Shown here one piece after another: positions 1 through 8,672 of a DNA stretch of 64,000 nt; position 1 is the first letter of the stretch, and every line of letters begins with the position of its first letter. Where the stretch lies: the NCBI GenBank assembly GCA_016718605.1, contig JADKCY010000002.1:372001-436000 (forward strand). The letters are read 5' to 3'. The notes below the pieces were generated by a model. It made no database searches, was not told the DNA's origin, and saw only the letters and a program-made list of their open reading frames with translations. A program made the translations under genes and the position numbers. The stretch is from Lysobacterales bacterium (GTDB taxonomy: Bacteria; Pseudomonadota; Gammaproteobacteria; Xanthomonadales; Xanthomonadaceae).

Positions 1-1
1 C

Positions 2-1259
2 TGTGAAGGCACGGCGCAGGATTGGCTGAATCTCAGCATCGAATGCGACCGACAAGGATTCTACGAGGAAGCGCTGAGCGCGGCCGATGCAGCACTACGA
101 TTGGATCGCCATTCGGCGGTCGCCTTGTTGCAACGCGCGCGCTGCCATAAGGCATTGGGCAATGCCGAGGCTGCGGCGAATGACTGCCGCACGCTGATCC
201 GTCTTGATCGTGAAGTAGCGCGCGCCTGGTTTGCGCTGGTTGATCTCAAAACTGTGGCCTTGCACGCGGGTGAACGCCAGCAACTGGAGGCGGCCACACA
301 GCGGTCTGTGCTCACGGTAGCCGATCGGCAATTGTTGGACTTCGCTTACGGCCAGGTGCTGGAGGATGCGGGCGAATTTGCGGCGGCGCTCGCCGTGTTC
401 CAACGCGCCAACGCGGTTGAACGCATTGGCAACCCTTGGCACGGCGCGGGATTCGCCAATCGCGTCCGGGCAATTCGCGCCGCCTTCGACCAAACCGAGG
501 TTTCGCAGGGCCGTCCGCAGGGGCGGGAAGTGATTTTTCTGGTGGGCCTGCCGCGCTCGGGCAGTACGCTGATCGAGCAGGTTCTCGCTGCGCATCCCAT
601 GGTCGAGGGCGCCAGCGAGCTACCCTATCTTGCCCAGGTCATCGACGCGGAATCGCGTCGCCGTGGCAAGCCGTTTCCCGCTTGGATCAGCCAGGCAAGT
701 GCAGAGGACTGGACCCGCCTGGGTCAACACTATCTGCAACTGAGCGCTCGCTGGCGCGAGCAAAAACCCATTGCCACCGACAAATTGCCCGACAACTGGC
801 AATACGTTGGCGCCATCCGCGCCATGCTGCCGCAGGCGCATTATCGATTGTCGCCGCGACCCGCTGGAAACCTGCTGGTCTTGTTACAAGCAGCTGTTTG
901 CTCCCGGCCTCGCCACCTTCAGCCATGACTTCGACAGCTTGGCCCAGTACTGGCGAGGCTGCGAAATGCTCGGCGATCTATGGGCTGGCACCTACACCGA
1001 CAATGTGCGGGTGCAATCGTATGAGACCTTGGTCGAAAGCCCGCAAACGCAGATTCGTGAATTGCTGGCCTTTTGCAGCCTGCCCTTCGACGAAGCCTGC
1101 CTGAGCTTTCAGGATGCCGCACGCGCCATTCGCACGCCCAGTGCGCTGCAGGTGCGCCAACCGCTGCGTCAGACCTCGACACGAGCTGGTCGGTACGGCG
1201 CACTGCTGGACCCGTTGCGCCTTGCGTTGCAGCAGGCGAAAGACACCGGTCTGCCCTAA
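2..1259 (+). pseudogene. TPR-sulfotransferase family protein, 5'-truncated by window edge and frameshifted
   Basis: Frame +2 is open from the left edge with TPR-like helical repeats (Leu/Ala-rich), then a sulfotransferase domain: the 5'-phosphosulfate loop reads VGLPRSGSTLIEQ near 541-580, followed by a GASELPYL segment. Frame +2 continues wrongly after about 840. The expected 3'-phosphate-binding segment IIDCRRDPLETCWSCYKQLF is in frame +3 from 840 and runs to TAA at 1257-1259. Joining the frames at about 836-842 restores a normal sulfotransferase, so one base appears to be missing there. The family transfers sulfate from PAPS to a protein or small-molecule acceptor; TPR-fused members occur in proteobacteria. 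The acceptor is unknown. The 5' end lies outside the window, so full length cannot be judged. Either a real pseudogene or a sequencing deletion would give this picture. Confidence 0.8.
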
Positions 1260-1431
1260 GTCTGGCGCAAAATTCCTGTTCAGCGCGACGTCATCGAGCC
1301 AACGCGGCGCGAAAGAATGGTATTATTCGCACGTCGTCGAATGGAGTCGACGCGTACAACACGTCTGCGCTGGTGGGGGACACTGAGCGCTGACATTTGC
1401 CTCAACCCTATTCCGGAAGGTCTCTCATCTC

Positions 1432-2472
1432 ATGCATACCAAGTCTGCGAAAAAGCGGCTGCTCAGCCGCGCTGCACTGCTGATCAATGCCACAGCGTTG
1501 TGTCTTTCTGCCGCGCCCGCCATGGCGGCGGTGGTGTGCAGCTCGCCTGCACTTTCTGTGCCGGCCAATATTGACGGCGTTTACCTGAATATCGTCACCG
1601 GCGCGACCGGCTCTGCCAGTAGCGGTGTATCCGGCTGGGACATCAACCTTTATCAGACCACCTCGGCCTTGTATTTCTTCTGGCCAACGACACCGGCAAA
1701 CAGTTTCGGCGGTGTCGCGACGGGGACGGTGTATGACGCGCTGACGGCCGGAGCCACGGTCAGCGCGGCGCAGACCTACAGTGTTGCCTCCGGTGGTGGC
1801 GGTCCCACCAATTACGTCAACTGGCAGACCACAACCACGGGGCGCTACTTGGGGGTACGTTTCTTCAACGAAGCCACCAGTGCAATCAACTACGGCTATC
1901 TGCAGATGGACACCGGCGCCACCAACGGTTACCCGGCGACGATCAACCAGATCTGCTACGAAAATACGGGCGCGGCGATCGCCGCAGGTGCAGGTAGCGA
2001 TAGCGCGCCAACGCTGACCTACAGCCCGACGACGGCGGCGGGTGTCAGCTTCCCGGCGGGTGCAGCGGGTTCGGTAAACAGCACGATCACCGTCAGCGCG
2101 GCTGGCGCGGTGGGTGCAGGCTCATCTGCGGTGACGGGTTGCTCGATCAGTGGTGCCGGTGCGGCATCCTTTGGCGCGGTCACCACCACACCCGCCAATG
2201 GCGTCTTCAATTCCTCCACCACAGCCGGTTCAATCAACCTGTCCTGCACCCGTGGTACTGCGGCAGCAACGGCAACCTTGGCCTGTACCGAAACTGCCAC
2301 GCCAACCGTCGCTGGCTCGCCGTTTACGCGTAGCTGGAACCTGACCTGCCCGGCAGCGCCGGCGGTACTCGCTCCCACCACCATCCCCTCACTGGGCACC
2401 GTCAGCCTGTGGATGATGGTTCTGAGCTTCCTGGGTCTGGGCATGCTGTTCGCGACACGCGCACGTAGCTAA
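1432..2472 (+). CDS. Secreted protein with C-terminal IPTL-CTERM-like sorting signal
   Basis: 346 aa. The N-terminus is a typical signal peptide (KKR, hydrophobic stretch, APAMA cleavage site near residue 33). The body is rich in Gly, Ala, Ser and Thr with a few Cys, as in extracellular adhesin or matrix-like proteins; I recognise no catalytic domain. The C-terminus has IPSLG, a hydrophobic helix (SLWMMVLSFLGLGMLF) and a basic tail (ATRARS), the tripartite plan of the IPTL-CTERM sorting signals processed by exosortase or rhombosortase-type systems. The ATG at 1432 is preceded by a GGAAGG ribosome-binding site, and a strong terminator follows the stop. It is a single-gene transcription unit. 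Function unknown; surface location inferred. Confidence 0.75.
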   Translation: MHTKSAKKRLLSRAALLINATALCLSAAPAMAAVVCSSPALSVPANIDGVYLNIVTGATGSASSGVSGWDINLYQTTSALYFFWPTTPANSFGGVATGTVYDALTAGATVSAAQTYSVASGGGGPTNYVNWQTTTTGRYLGVRFFNEATSAINYGYLQMDTGATNGYPATINQICYENTGAAIAAGAGSDSAPTLTYSPTTAAGVSFPAGAAGSVNSTITVSAAGAVGAGSSAVTGCSISGAGAASFGAVTTTPANGVFNSSTTAGSINLSCTRGTAAATATLACTETATPTVAGSPFTRSWNLTCPAAPAVLAPTTIPSLGTVSLWMMVLSFLGLGMLFATRARS

Positions 2473-2499
2473 TCGTCAAGATTGTTTCGGCGAAAACCC

Positions 2500-2533
2500 G
2501 AGGCCGACTGATCTTCAGTCGGCCTCTTTTTTT
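2500..2533 (+). terminator. Rho-independent terminator of the CTERM-like gene
   Basis: A perfect 12-bp stem (GAGGCCGACTGA / TCAGTCGGCCTC) with a TCT loop is followed by seven T residues, 27 bases after the stop codon at 2472. Confidence 0.9.
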
Positions 2534-2628
2534 GCCTTGCGCAGGCTGTTGCAAGTTTGATTGACGCGCGCGCGAGTAGCCATGGTGCACTCCGCGCGAT
2601 TTGCAGGAAGCAGGAATGCGCCCCTCCG

Positions 2629-2878
2629 CTACGAAGGCGTCGAGTTCTCTGAATCGCCCTTGCTGCAGACTGCCGTGCGCGCCGCAGGATCATCTGCCTG
2701 CAGCAAGTCTGGCGCACGGGTATGCCAAGTGCTGTCGCGCCATTTCGCCACCTTCGCCGAACGCTGCTCGGATGTCGTCGCCGGGATGACCGGATCCACG
2801 AAGGGTCGGCGGCGCGGATGGCAGGCAACCAGCAGTACCACGATGACGAACAGGATCGGCAGGGCGTTGTAAGACATG
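2629..2878 (-). CDS. Possible small membrane-anchored protein
   Basis: About 82 aa from an ATG at 2878. The first 20 residues form a hydrophobic segment (ALPILFVIVVLLVAC) followed by a basic patch (HPRRRPF), the plan of a small single-pass or lipobox-type protein. The rest is hydrophilic and Ser/Thr/Ala-rich with no recognised domain. No strong ribosome-binding site is visible. A longer reading starting near 3009 lacks a plausible N-terminus. It may be spurious; the hydrophobic start is the only positive argument. Confidence 0.35.
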
Positions 2879-3127
2879 GTTGGCTTTTTGGGCGGATACG
2901 ACACGCGCGGATGGCCTAATGCTGGACATCTGCGACGCACGCGTCGGTGCGCTATCGCACGCAAGCCGACCGCGACAAGAGGGCGCTGGTGCTGTGTTCG
3001 GCAGCGCACGGTGTACTGGCATTTCTAGGCGCAGGCTCGGCGCTCTCGGTGCTTGCTGCACACCGCACCGGGCCCTATCCCATCGCCGGGACTAGGCGGC
3101 CTTCACTACAGCCAAGGAGACCCTCCC

Positions 3128-3277
3128 ATGTTGGAGAACATCGCATACGTCTTGCTATTGCTATGGGCCATCGGCTTGATGACCTCGTACACCATGGGTG
3201 GACTGATTCACGTCTTGCTGGTCGTCGCATTGGTGTTGGTCATTCTGCGTCTCGTCCAGGGCCGTCGCGTGATCTAA
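3128..3277 (+). CDS. Lmo0937-like small membrane protein
   Basis: 49 aa, two predicted membrane helices (YVLLLLWAIGLMTSY and IHVLLVVALVLVILRL) joined by TMGG, ending in QGRRVI. This matches the short Lmo0937/DUF5670 family, whose hallmark is the TSYTMGG turn and the terminal QGRR. The start is fixed by an AAGGAGA ribosome-binding site at 3114-3120; an upstream in-frame ATG at 3053 has none. The family is of unknown function and commonly sits near stress genes (BON/OsmY-like, Crp-like regulators), as it does here. Confidence 0.85.
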   Translation: MLENIAYVLLLLWAIGLMTSYTMGGLIHVLLVVALVLVILRLVQGRRVI

Positions 3278-3380
3278 GAGCGTTCCGGGCTCAGGTTATG
3301 TGCGATACCGAACATACGCGGCACGCATGACGCCATACTCTTGCGGTGTGTTTTCCTGCACGCCACGGCGGACGGTTGCC

Positions 3381-4127
3381 ATGCCCACAGCACTGACCAC
3401 ACCGCTGCAGAATCACTTGTTGATGGCACTCAGCAGCGATGTGCGGGATCGATTGCTTCCGCACATCGAGCGCATTGTTTTACCGCTCGGAAAGGTGCTG
3501 TACGAGTCCGGCGACAAGCTGCGCCATGTCTATTTCCCAACCGACTCGATCATCTCACTGCTGTATGTGATGGAAAACGGTGCGTCGGCGGAAATTGCCG
3601 TGGTCGGCAATGAAGGCATTGTCGGCGTCTCCCTGTTCATGGGCGGCGAAAGCACGCCCAGTCGCGCCGTGGTGCAGAGCGCGGGGACGGCCTATCGCTT
3701 GAATGGACAGCGGTTGAAGGACGAGTTTGACCGCCACGGTGAGCTGCTGGTGCTGCTGCTGCGCTACACCCAAGCGTTGTTGACCCAGATGGCGCAGACC
3801 GCGGTTTGCAACCGGCACCATTCCATCGACCAGCAGTTGTGCCGCTGGCTGCTGTTGTCACTGGATCGCCTGCCCAGCAACGAACTCACCATGACTCAGG
3901 AATTGATCGCCAATATGCTGGGTGTGCGCCGCGAGGGCGTCACCGATGCGGCCGGAAAGCTGCAGAAGCTGGGGGTGATCGAATATTCCCGCGGGCACAT
4001 CAAAGTGCTGGATCGGCACAAGCTCGAGGAACTGAGTTGCGAGTGCTATGCGGTGGTCAAGCAAGAGTCCGACCGCTTGCTGTCGTACGTTCCTGCCCGC
4101 GCGCGATTACAGCTCCAATCGCGCTGA
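3381..4127 (+). CDS. Crp/Fnr-family transcriptional regulator
   Basis: 248 aa from the ATG at 3381. Residues about 15-140 form a cyclic-nucleotide-binding-like beta-roll (YESGDKLRHVYFPTDS, GNEGIVGVSLFMGGES); the arginine/serine pair that binds cAMP in CRP is not evident, so the effector is unknown. Residues about 160-225 carry the winged helix-turn-helix (SNELTMTQELIANMLGVRRE, then GVIEYSRGHIKVLD). A start at 3300 is possible in frame, but the family begins around MPTALTTPLQNHLL. A second regulator of the same type follows 149 bases downstream, so this is probably a duplicated regulator pair that senses an environmental or stress signal and controls the neighbouring BON and Lmo0937-like genes (inference). 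Confidence 0.85.
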   Translation: MPTALTTPLQNHLLMALSSDVRDRLLPHIERIVLPLGKVLYESGDKLRHVYFPTDSIISLLYVMENGASAEIAVVGNEGIVGVSLFMGGESTPSRAVVQSAGTAYRLNGQRLKDEFDRHGELLVLLLRYTQALLTQMAQTAVCNRHHSIDQQLCRWLLLSLDRLPSNELTMTQELIANMLGVRREGVTDAAGKLQKLGVIEYSRGHIKVLDRHKLEELSCECYAVVKQESDRLLSYVPARARLQLQSR

Positions 4128-4276
4128 ACGCGTTCATCAGGACGTGTTCGCGACCGCCCACAGGTGACGCGAGCCGCGTGTCGCAGCGCACCGACGTGGT
4201 GCTCAGGCACGCCGACACTGCATTTCAACCGCAGGGTATTCCACCTGTCAGTCGGCGACAGAACAGGAGTTGCGGC

Positions 4277-4987
4277 ATGTCCCAGTTCTTTGCGCCACGT
4301 GTCACCAACCAGTTACTGAGCGCGCTGCCGGTCGTGGAGCGGCGGCGCGTGATGGCCGCCAGCGAGATGGTTGAACTGGTGTTTGGGACAACACTCTGCG
4401 AACGCGACCAAGCGCTGCAATTTGCCTACTTTCCATTGCGGGGTTTCATTTCGTGGTTGGCGGTGGTCGACAACCATCCAGCCTTGGAAGTTGGCATGAT
4501 CGGCAACGAAGGCATGCTGGGTTGCAGTCTATTGCTGGATGTCGATAGTGCGCCGATGAACGCCTTGGTGCAGGGCGCTGGCAGCGCGCTTCGCGTACCG
4601 CGCGCCGCAATGCTGCAACTGTTGACCGACAACCCAACGTTGACGCGCATCCTGCATCGCTACATGCATGTCGTTGGCATGCAGTTGTCGCAGGCGATCG
4701 CCTGCATGTGCTTTCACGAAATCGAGGCGCGCTTGGCGCGCTGGTTGTTGATGACCCATGATCGCGCACATGCGGATCACTTCTTCCTGACCCACCAATT
4801 CCTGGCTGACATGCTCGGCGTGCGCCGCAGTGCGGTGACCTTGGCTGCCGGCGCGCTGCAGGAGCGTGGCCTGATCCACTACAACCGCGGCGACATCGAG
4901 ATGATCTCGCGACACGGCCTACTGAACGCCTGTTGCGAGTGCTATGCCGTTCAACTGGCTGACCATGCACGCTACGTGCATTGTTGA
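4277..4987 (+). CDS. Second Crp/Fnr-family transcriptional regulator
   Basis: 236 aa; ATG at 4277 with an ACAGGAG ribosome-binding site. It has the same architecture as its upstream neighbour: effector roll (FAYFPLRGFISWLAVVDN, GNEGMLGCSLLLDV) and C-terminal winged helix (HFFLTHQFLADMLGVRRSAV, GLIHYNRGDIEM). Both proteins end with the CCECYAV/SCECYAV motif, so they are paralogues with clearly diverged sequences. The canonical CRP cAMP-contact residues are not apparent. It converges with the BON-domain gene, leaving a gap of about 110 bases. Confidence 0.85.
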   Translation: MSQFFAPRVTNQLLSALPVVERRRVMAASEMVELVFGTTLCERDQALQFAYFPLRGFISWLAVVDNHPALEVGMIGNEGMLGCSLLLDVDSAPMNALVQGAGSALRVPRAAMLQLLTDNPTLTRILHRYMHVVGMQLSQAIACMCFHEIEARLARWLLMTHDRAHADHFFLTHQFLADMLGVRRSAVTLAAGALQERGLIHYNRGDIEMISRHGLLNACCECYAVQLADHARYVHC

Positions 4988-5097
4988 GTGCGCCACGAGA
5001 AGCCTGTCGGGCTGAAGACAGCAAACCAGCACGGCGATGGCAGGGCAAATACCGCCCGACCATCGCCGCGTCGTCACTTGCTGGAAACTCGGCTGAA

Positions 5098-5925
5098 TTA
5101 CAAGACCAAGCCAGCGGATTCCACACGCTTGACGCCACGCACGTTCTGCGCGAACTCAATCGCGAGCTGACGCTCTGCACCACTCGCCACCGTGCCGCTG
5201 AGTGTCACCACGCCATCGGCGGTATGCACGGCAATGGCGCTGCTGGTGACATTGCTGGAGTACATGAAGGTGGACTTCACCTTGGTAGTGATCCACGTAT
5301 CCGCGATCGCTTCGGCAGTGGTTTGCGTAGCGTCCGTGCTGTTGCCACGCTGTGGCTGCTGAATACGCAGTTGATTGTCGACACTGGCAACCCCTCGGGT
5401 ATTCAAAGCCACCCGACCAATCAGCGACTGGGTTTCCGCAGATTCGACATTGCCCGTCAAAGTCACTTTCCCGGCCTGCGTCGCCACCTGCGTACTGCCA
5501 GCATTGACGTGCTTGCTCCACGCCAGTTTTGAGCGGATCGCTGCGCTGATCGATGCATCGTCCACGTAACTGGCATAGCGACGATGGGTAGCTTCGCTGG
5601 CGGGCGCATAGTCCGCCTGAACCTCGATCTGGTTGTCGACACTGCGGACGCCTTCCACACCCAAGGCGATCTGCCTGGCGAGTTCCTTGTTGACATCCTC
5701 ATCCACCTTGCCGGTCAGGGTGGCCTTGCCATCCACCACGGACACTTGGATATCGGCAGCGCGCAAATACGGACTCAGTGCATACGTGGTCCAGATCTGC
5801 GCCTCTTGACGCGCAGCCGTGGCCCCGGCGGAAACTTCGGCGGCCGCAAGGGGTGAGGTGTAAATCGAGAGCGCGGCAAGACCGATGCCTGTGCCGAGCA
5901 AATAGCTTCCAATGGATTTGTACAT
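5098..5925 (-). CDS. Periplasmic protein with three BON domains (OsmY-like)
   Basis: 275 aa. A signal peptide (MYKSIGSYLLGTGIGLAALS, cleavage after PLAAA) precedes three BON modules, each with the GK(A/V)TLTG strand and a GVxxVDNQ or GVKRVES finish, at about residues 60-110, 125-185 and 205-270. BON domains bind phospholipid or peptidoglycan and are typical of osmotic or envelope stress proteins such as OsmY. The ATG at 5925 is chosen because GGAGAA lies just upstream and the signal peptide starts there; a longer frame to 5973 lacks support. Its position beside two Crp-like regulators and an Lmo0937-like gene fits a stress block (inference). Confidence 0.88.
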   Translation of the reverse strand: MYKSIGSYLLGTGIGLAALSIYTSPLAAAEVSAGATAARQEAQIWTTYALSPYLRAADIQVSVVDGKATLTGKVDEDVNKELARQIALGVEGVRSVDNQIEVQADYAPASEATHRRYASYVDDASISAAIRSKLAWSKHVNAGSTQVATQAGKVTLTGNVESAETQSLIGRVALNTRGVASVDNQLRIQQPQRGNSTDATQTTAEAIADTWITTKVKSTFMYSSNVTSSAIAVHTADGVVTLSGTVASGAERQLAIEFAQNVRGVKRVESAGLVL

Positions 5926-6356
5926 GGGGTTCTCCGGTAGAAAATCGATAGCGGCGTCATCGCCAAGCCACATGCGACACGCCGGGGGCGCCTGCGACCC
6001 TGCGTTGACGCAGGGAAGCAGGCGTTGACGCCCCGAACAGGGTGTTTTTCAACACGCTATTCGTCACTACCCTCGGACATGCACGTTGGGCTTGCCGTAT
6101 TCCGACATTCGTACGCCGACTCGACGGAGGGGACCGTCATTTACGGGAACTGCACCGGGGGCATTGGTGAGTCATCCGCATTACGCGTCGTGATGGCGAA
6201 ATCGCAGAGGGTTGCTTGGACGCATCACGCAATCCGCGATGCTTCTGGCGCGCTGTCACCACGCCAAGGTGCGAGCTTCTCAGTGCAGCGTGGCGCTGCG
6301 CTGAGGTCGGGCTGACTGTACGAACGACGTCGACTTCGCCGCGCAGGACACCCGTT
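5926..6356. other. Gene-free stretch upstream of the BON gene
   Basis: No convincing coding region is seen on either strand. The first part should hold the BON gene promoter. It contains three hairpins in a row at 5998-6058, listed separately; I see nothing else. Confidence 0.5.
5998..6058. repeat. Cluster of three consecutive short hairpins
   Basis: Three inverted repeats follow each other: CCCTGCG-TTGA-CGCAGGG (5998-6015), GGCG-TTGA-CGCC (6021-6032) and AGGGTGTT-TTTC-AACACGCT (6039-6058). The first two share a TTGA loop. The third resembles hairpins at 6749-6768 and 37949-37966, so it may belong to a dispersed REP-like or terminator-like family. Confidence 0.5.
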
Positions 6357-6629
6357 TCAGACGTGCTTGGCAGCATCCGTCTTCGCGTTGACGATGGATG
6401 GTGAAGCGGGATTCGGCTTGGCCGCGCCAGACGTCAACGGCTCAGACGATTTCGAACCCGCTGTCGCGGTGGACGCACTGGCATCCTTGTTCATCGTGGC
6501 GGCTGTGGAGTTGATCTTGGCGGGTTCGGACTTGTTGAACTTGCCGTCGATTGACACGTTGCTCGCCGACTTGCTTGCGTCCGCAGATTTGGGGGTCACG
6601 GGCGGGGTGCTTTGACTGTACTTGTTCAT
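6357..6629 (-). CDS. Small hydrophilic, disordered protein
   Basis: 90 aa, made almost wholly of Ser, Ala, Lys, Asn, Thr and Pro (for example SKSASNVSIDGKFNKSEPAK), with no hydrophobic segment, no Cys and no recognised domain. The ATG at 6629 has a good GAGGTAA ribosome-binding site seven bases upstream, which is why this strand is preferred over the opposite frame at 6367-6615. Such low-complexity cytoplasmic peptides are sometimes stress-induced, but no function can be assigned. Confidence 0.5.
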   Translation of the reverse strand: MNKYSQSTPPVTPKSADASKSASNVSIDGKFNKSEPAKINSTAATMNKDASASTATAGSKSSEPLTSGAAKPNPASPSIVNAKTDAAKHV

Positions 6630-6748
6630 GTTTACCTCGGTGATGTAATCCCGCTGATCACGCAGTTGCGATCACTCGGGATGAGCCTGAGCTCAGCACC
6701 GACACTACCGACACCCGCTCTTCACGTCGGTGCGATGCCGCGCTTAGC

Positions 6749-6768
6749 AGGGTGTTGGAAAACACCCC
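6749..6768. repeat. GGGTGTT hairpin
   Basis: The sequence AGGGTGTT-GGAA-AACACCCC forms a stem of seven perfect base pairs, close in sequence to the hairpin at 6039-6058. It lies just before the FnIII remnant. Confidence 0.5.
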
Positions 6769-6891
6769 GCCATGGCGAGCCACCCAATCCATCAACAAGC
6801 GGATGCTCACCCACAAGACATACACCAGCGATGAGGAGGTTCGGCGAGAAGTTGCGATTGAGTACCTGCCAAACATCTTGCAGAGAAGCAC

Positions 6892-7205
6892 TGATCATTG
6901 CGCCGGGTGCTCCCCGACTGATTGATGTCGATACCGAGGCAGGTGCAGCACGATTCTTCTTGGCGCCGCCAAGCAATTCGGGTGGCGTCGCCATCACGCG
7001 CTTTAGCGTGTTCTGCACCGATGGCGTGAACGAGTTCGGCAGCTTTGGCCCCGCTTCGCCATTGCGCATGGAAGGACGGCAGGACTTCGTGACCTACGGC
7101 TGCGCTTTACAGGCGCGAAATGTCGTCGGTAATGGGCCGTTCTCACAGGTGTTCCTGATCACACCACCATGGAATCTGCTGTTTGGCGACGGCTTTGAAC
7201 CCTAG
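6892..7205 (+). pseudogene. C-terminal fragment of a secreted fibronectin-III protein with DGFE tail
   Basis: About 103 codons read as one fibronectin type III module: PGAPRLIDVDTEAGAARFFL, then SNSGGVAITRFSVFC, VTYGCALQARNVVGNGPFSQ and the tail LLFGDGFEP. FnIII modules with this GGxxITxYxVxC pattern occur in tandem in large secreted proteins, and the terminal DGFE is a tag common in Lysobacterales exoproteins. Upstream of 6892 no frame continues the FnIII pattern and there is no signal peptide. An in-frame ATG at 6831 could start a short product, but without export it would not make sense. It is best read as the stump of a deleted or recombined gene. Confidence 0.6.
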
Positions 7206-7223
7206 GAACTTGTCGCCATTCCG

Positions 7224-7976
7224 TCATCTTGAATCACCCGTTGCGGTGGTTGACTCGCAACTACTCCGCTCCCACTCCATCACCAGAAAATTCGGCACGC
7301 GCCGGTAACGATCAGCCTTGGCGTCGTTCACTCCTTGCGGTTCCGGCTCAGCGAAATGACTCAGTCGAAACCCCAGTTCCAACAGCGCAGCCATGTAGCT
7401 CTGCAGAGGCCTGTGGTGGTTGGCAATACGGATGCCCTTCCACTCGACCCAAGTGATGCGCTCCTCCAGATAGTGGTCGATGCGAAAGCGGCGTTTGCCG
7501 TTCCACGCACGATGCCAACCCAGATCGACCGAGGCGGTGTTGAAACCCTGCAGATTGGCGATCAACAGACTGCCGCCAGGTCGCAACACCCGATGCGCTT
7601 CACGCAACGCCGCATGCAGATCGGCAATGTCGATGAGCGACAGATAGAACACGGCGAGGTCGCAGCTTTCTGTATCCAGCGGCAAGGCCTCTCCGCCGGC
7701 GATACGGTAGTCACCCTGAGGGTCGCGCTGGCGTGCGGCTTCAATGAGGCCACGTGTGGGATCAACCCCGATGGTCGTGATGCCTTGTTGCTGCAACATC
7801 CGACAGAAGCGGCCTTCGCCGCAGCCGATGTCTACCGCGTTGCGAAAGCCACGACCGCGCACACGCGCCAGCATCGGCGCATCCAGCACGAAGCGACGTC
7901 CCCAATCGCCGTGCTCACCGATGACATCGATCCACGCCCTGGATGACGCCTCCCATCCGGATGCCATGCGGTTCAC
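7224..7976 (-). CDS. Class I SAM-dependent methyltransferase
   Basis: 250 aa. Motif I is AVDIGCGEGRFCRML (about residues 47-61), the acidic residue of motif II is in TTIGVDPTRG, and motif III/post-III is CDLAVFYLSLIDI followed by REAHRVLRPGGSLLI. This is a Methyltransf_11-type fold that uses S-adenosylmethionine to methylate an unknown small molecule. The distal half (WNGKRRFRIDHYLEERITWV) resembles UbiE/Coq5-type small-molecule methyltransferases but gives no substrate. The start may be the ATG at 7976 or the one three codons later. It is a single gene in its own orientation block with the membrane-protein gene upstream. Confidence 0.85.
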   Translation of the reverse strand: MNRMASGWEASSRAWIDVIGEHGDWGRRFVLDAPMLARVRGRGFRNAVDIGCGEGRFCRMLQQQGITTIGVDPTRGLIEAARQRDPQGDYRIAGGEALPLDTESCDLAVFYLSLIDIADLHAALREAHRVLRPGGSLLIANLQGFNTASVDLGWHRAWNGKRRFRIDHYLEERITWVEWKGIRIANHHRPLQSYMAALLELGFRLSHFAEPEPQGVNDAKADRYRRVPNFLVMEWERSSCESTTATGDSR

Positions 7977-8019
7977 CTCGATCGGATCGCTGAAATGGTC
8001 TGTAGTCTATGGGGATACA

Positions 8020-8595
8020 TCAGGCCGCGTTTTCGATCCCTGCAGCGCCTTTGGCGACCGGGTGTGCTTCCGGAAAAATGCGTGTTCCCAAGGAATGAAC
8101 GCCCCACAGTGCCCCCAGAATCATCGCCGCCGGCAAGAACCCCCACTCGGTAAACACCTGGGCGGGCCAGATGCTGGCACTGATGAGGTTGCGCAGGGAA
8201 TCCATGCTGAAGCCCATTACGTGATGCGTCAGCTGTTCACTCCAGTCGAAATTCCCCAGGTCGAAGGCAAGCAACTCGGCGACCGCATCTTCCGCTTCCA
8301 ACTGGACAAATCGCGCCAAAGCGACCAGCCCATAGAAGCCTGCACCGTGGCTTTCCACCCAGGCATCCAAACGTTTTGCCACCCAACTGCCAACCCAGCT
8401 TTCCGGCAAGCGACTGGACATGATCAGCAACGCGTACAAGAGCAGCGCGATCCCGAAAAACGCGAAGGCATCGGCGTGTTCATCGAGGAGAGTCATCGAT
8501 AGACCAAGGGCAACAAGCCCGGTGAACGCCAGCAACGCCACGCCCACCCCCCAGTGCTCCCGCAGTTGTCCGACAGGACTCACGTGCATTGTCAT
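8020..8595 (-). CDS. Uncharacterised inner-membrane protein
   Basis: 191 aa from the ATG at 8595, which has a CGGAGAC ribosome-binding site. Hydrophobic segments are visible at about residues 18-37 (VALLAFTGLVALGLS), 45-62 (FFGIALLLYALLIM), a half-hydrophobic GFYGLVALARFVQL, and near the C-terminus (PAAMILGALWGVHSL). The remaining loops are acidic. I recognise no family. It lies between the tryptophan halogenase gene and the methyltransferase on the same strand; no evidence ties it to either. Confidence 0.7.
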   Translation of the reverse strand: MTMHVSPVGQLREHWGVGVALLAFTGLVALGLSMTLLDEHADAFAFFGIALLLYALLIMSSRLPESWVGSWVAKRLDAWVESHGAGFYGLVALARFVQLEAEDAVAELLAFDLGNFDWSEQLTHHVMGFSMDSLRNLISASIWPAQVFTEWGFLPAAMILGALWGVHSLGTRIFPEAHPVAKGAAGIENAA

Positions 8596-8672
8596 GTCTC
8601 CGACTGAATTTCGATGCATCTGAAGATGTCGGTGGGCCCCACCTGTGACAAGCGTGCAACTACCGCATTCTC

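Noticed and set aside
6367..6615. Plus-strand frame with hydrophobic residues opposite the small disordered protein
   Set aside because: No ribosome-binding site, whereas the minus-strand frame has a good one. Not fully excluded.
6760..6891. Possible transposase remnant before the FnIII stump
   Set aside because: The frame reading RMLTHKTYTSDEEVRREV vaguely resembles an IS OrfB end but has no conserved catalytic or end motif.
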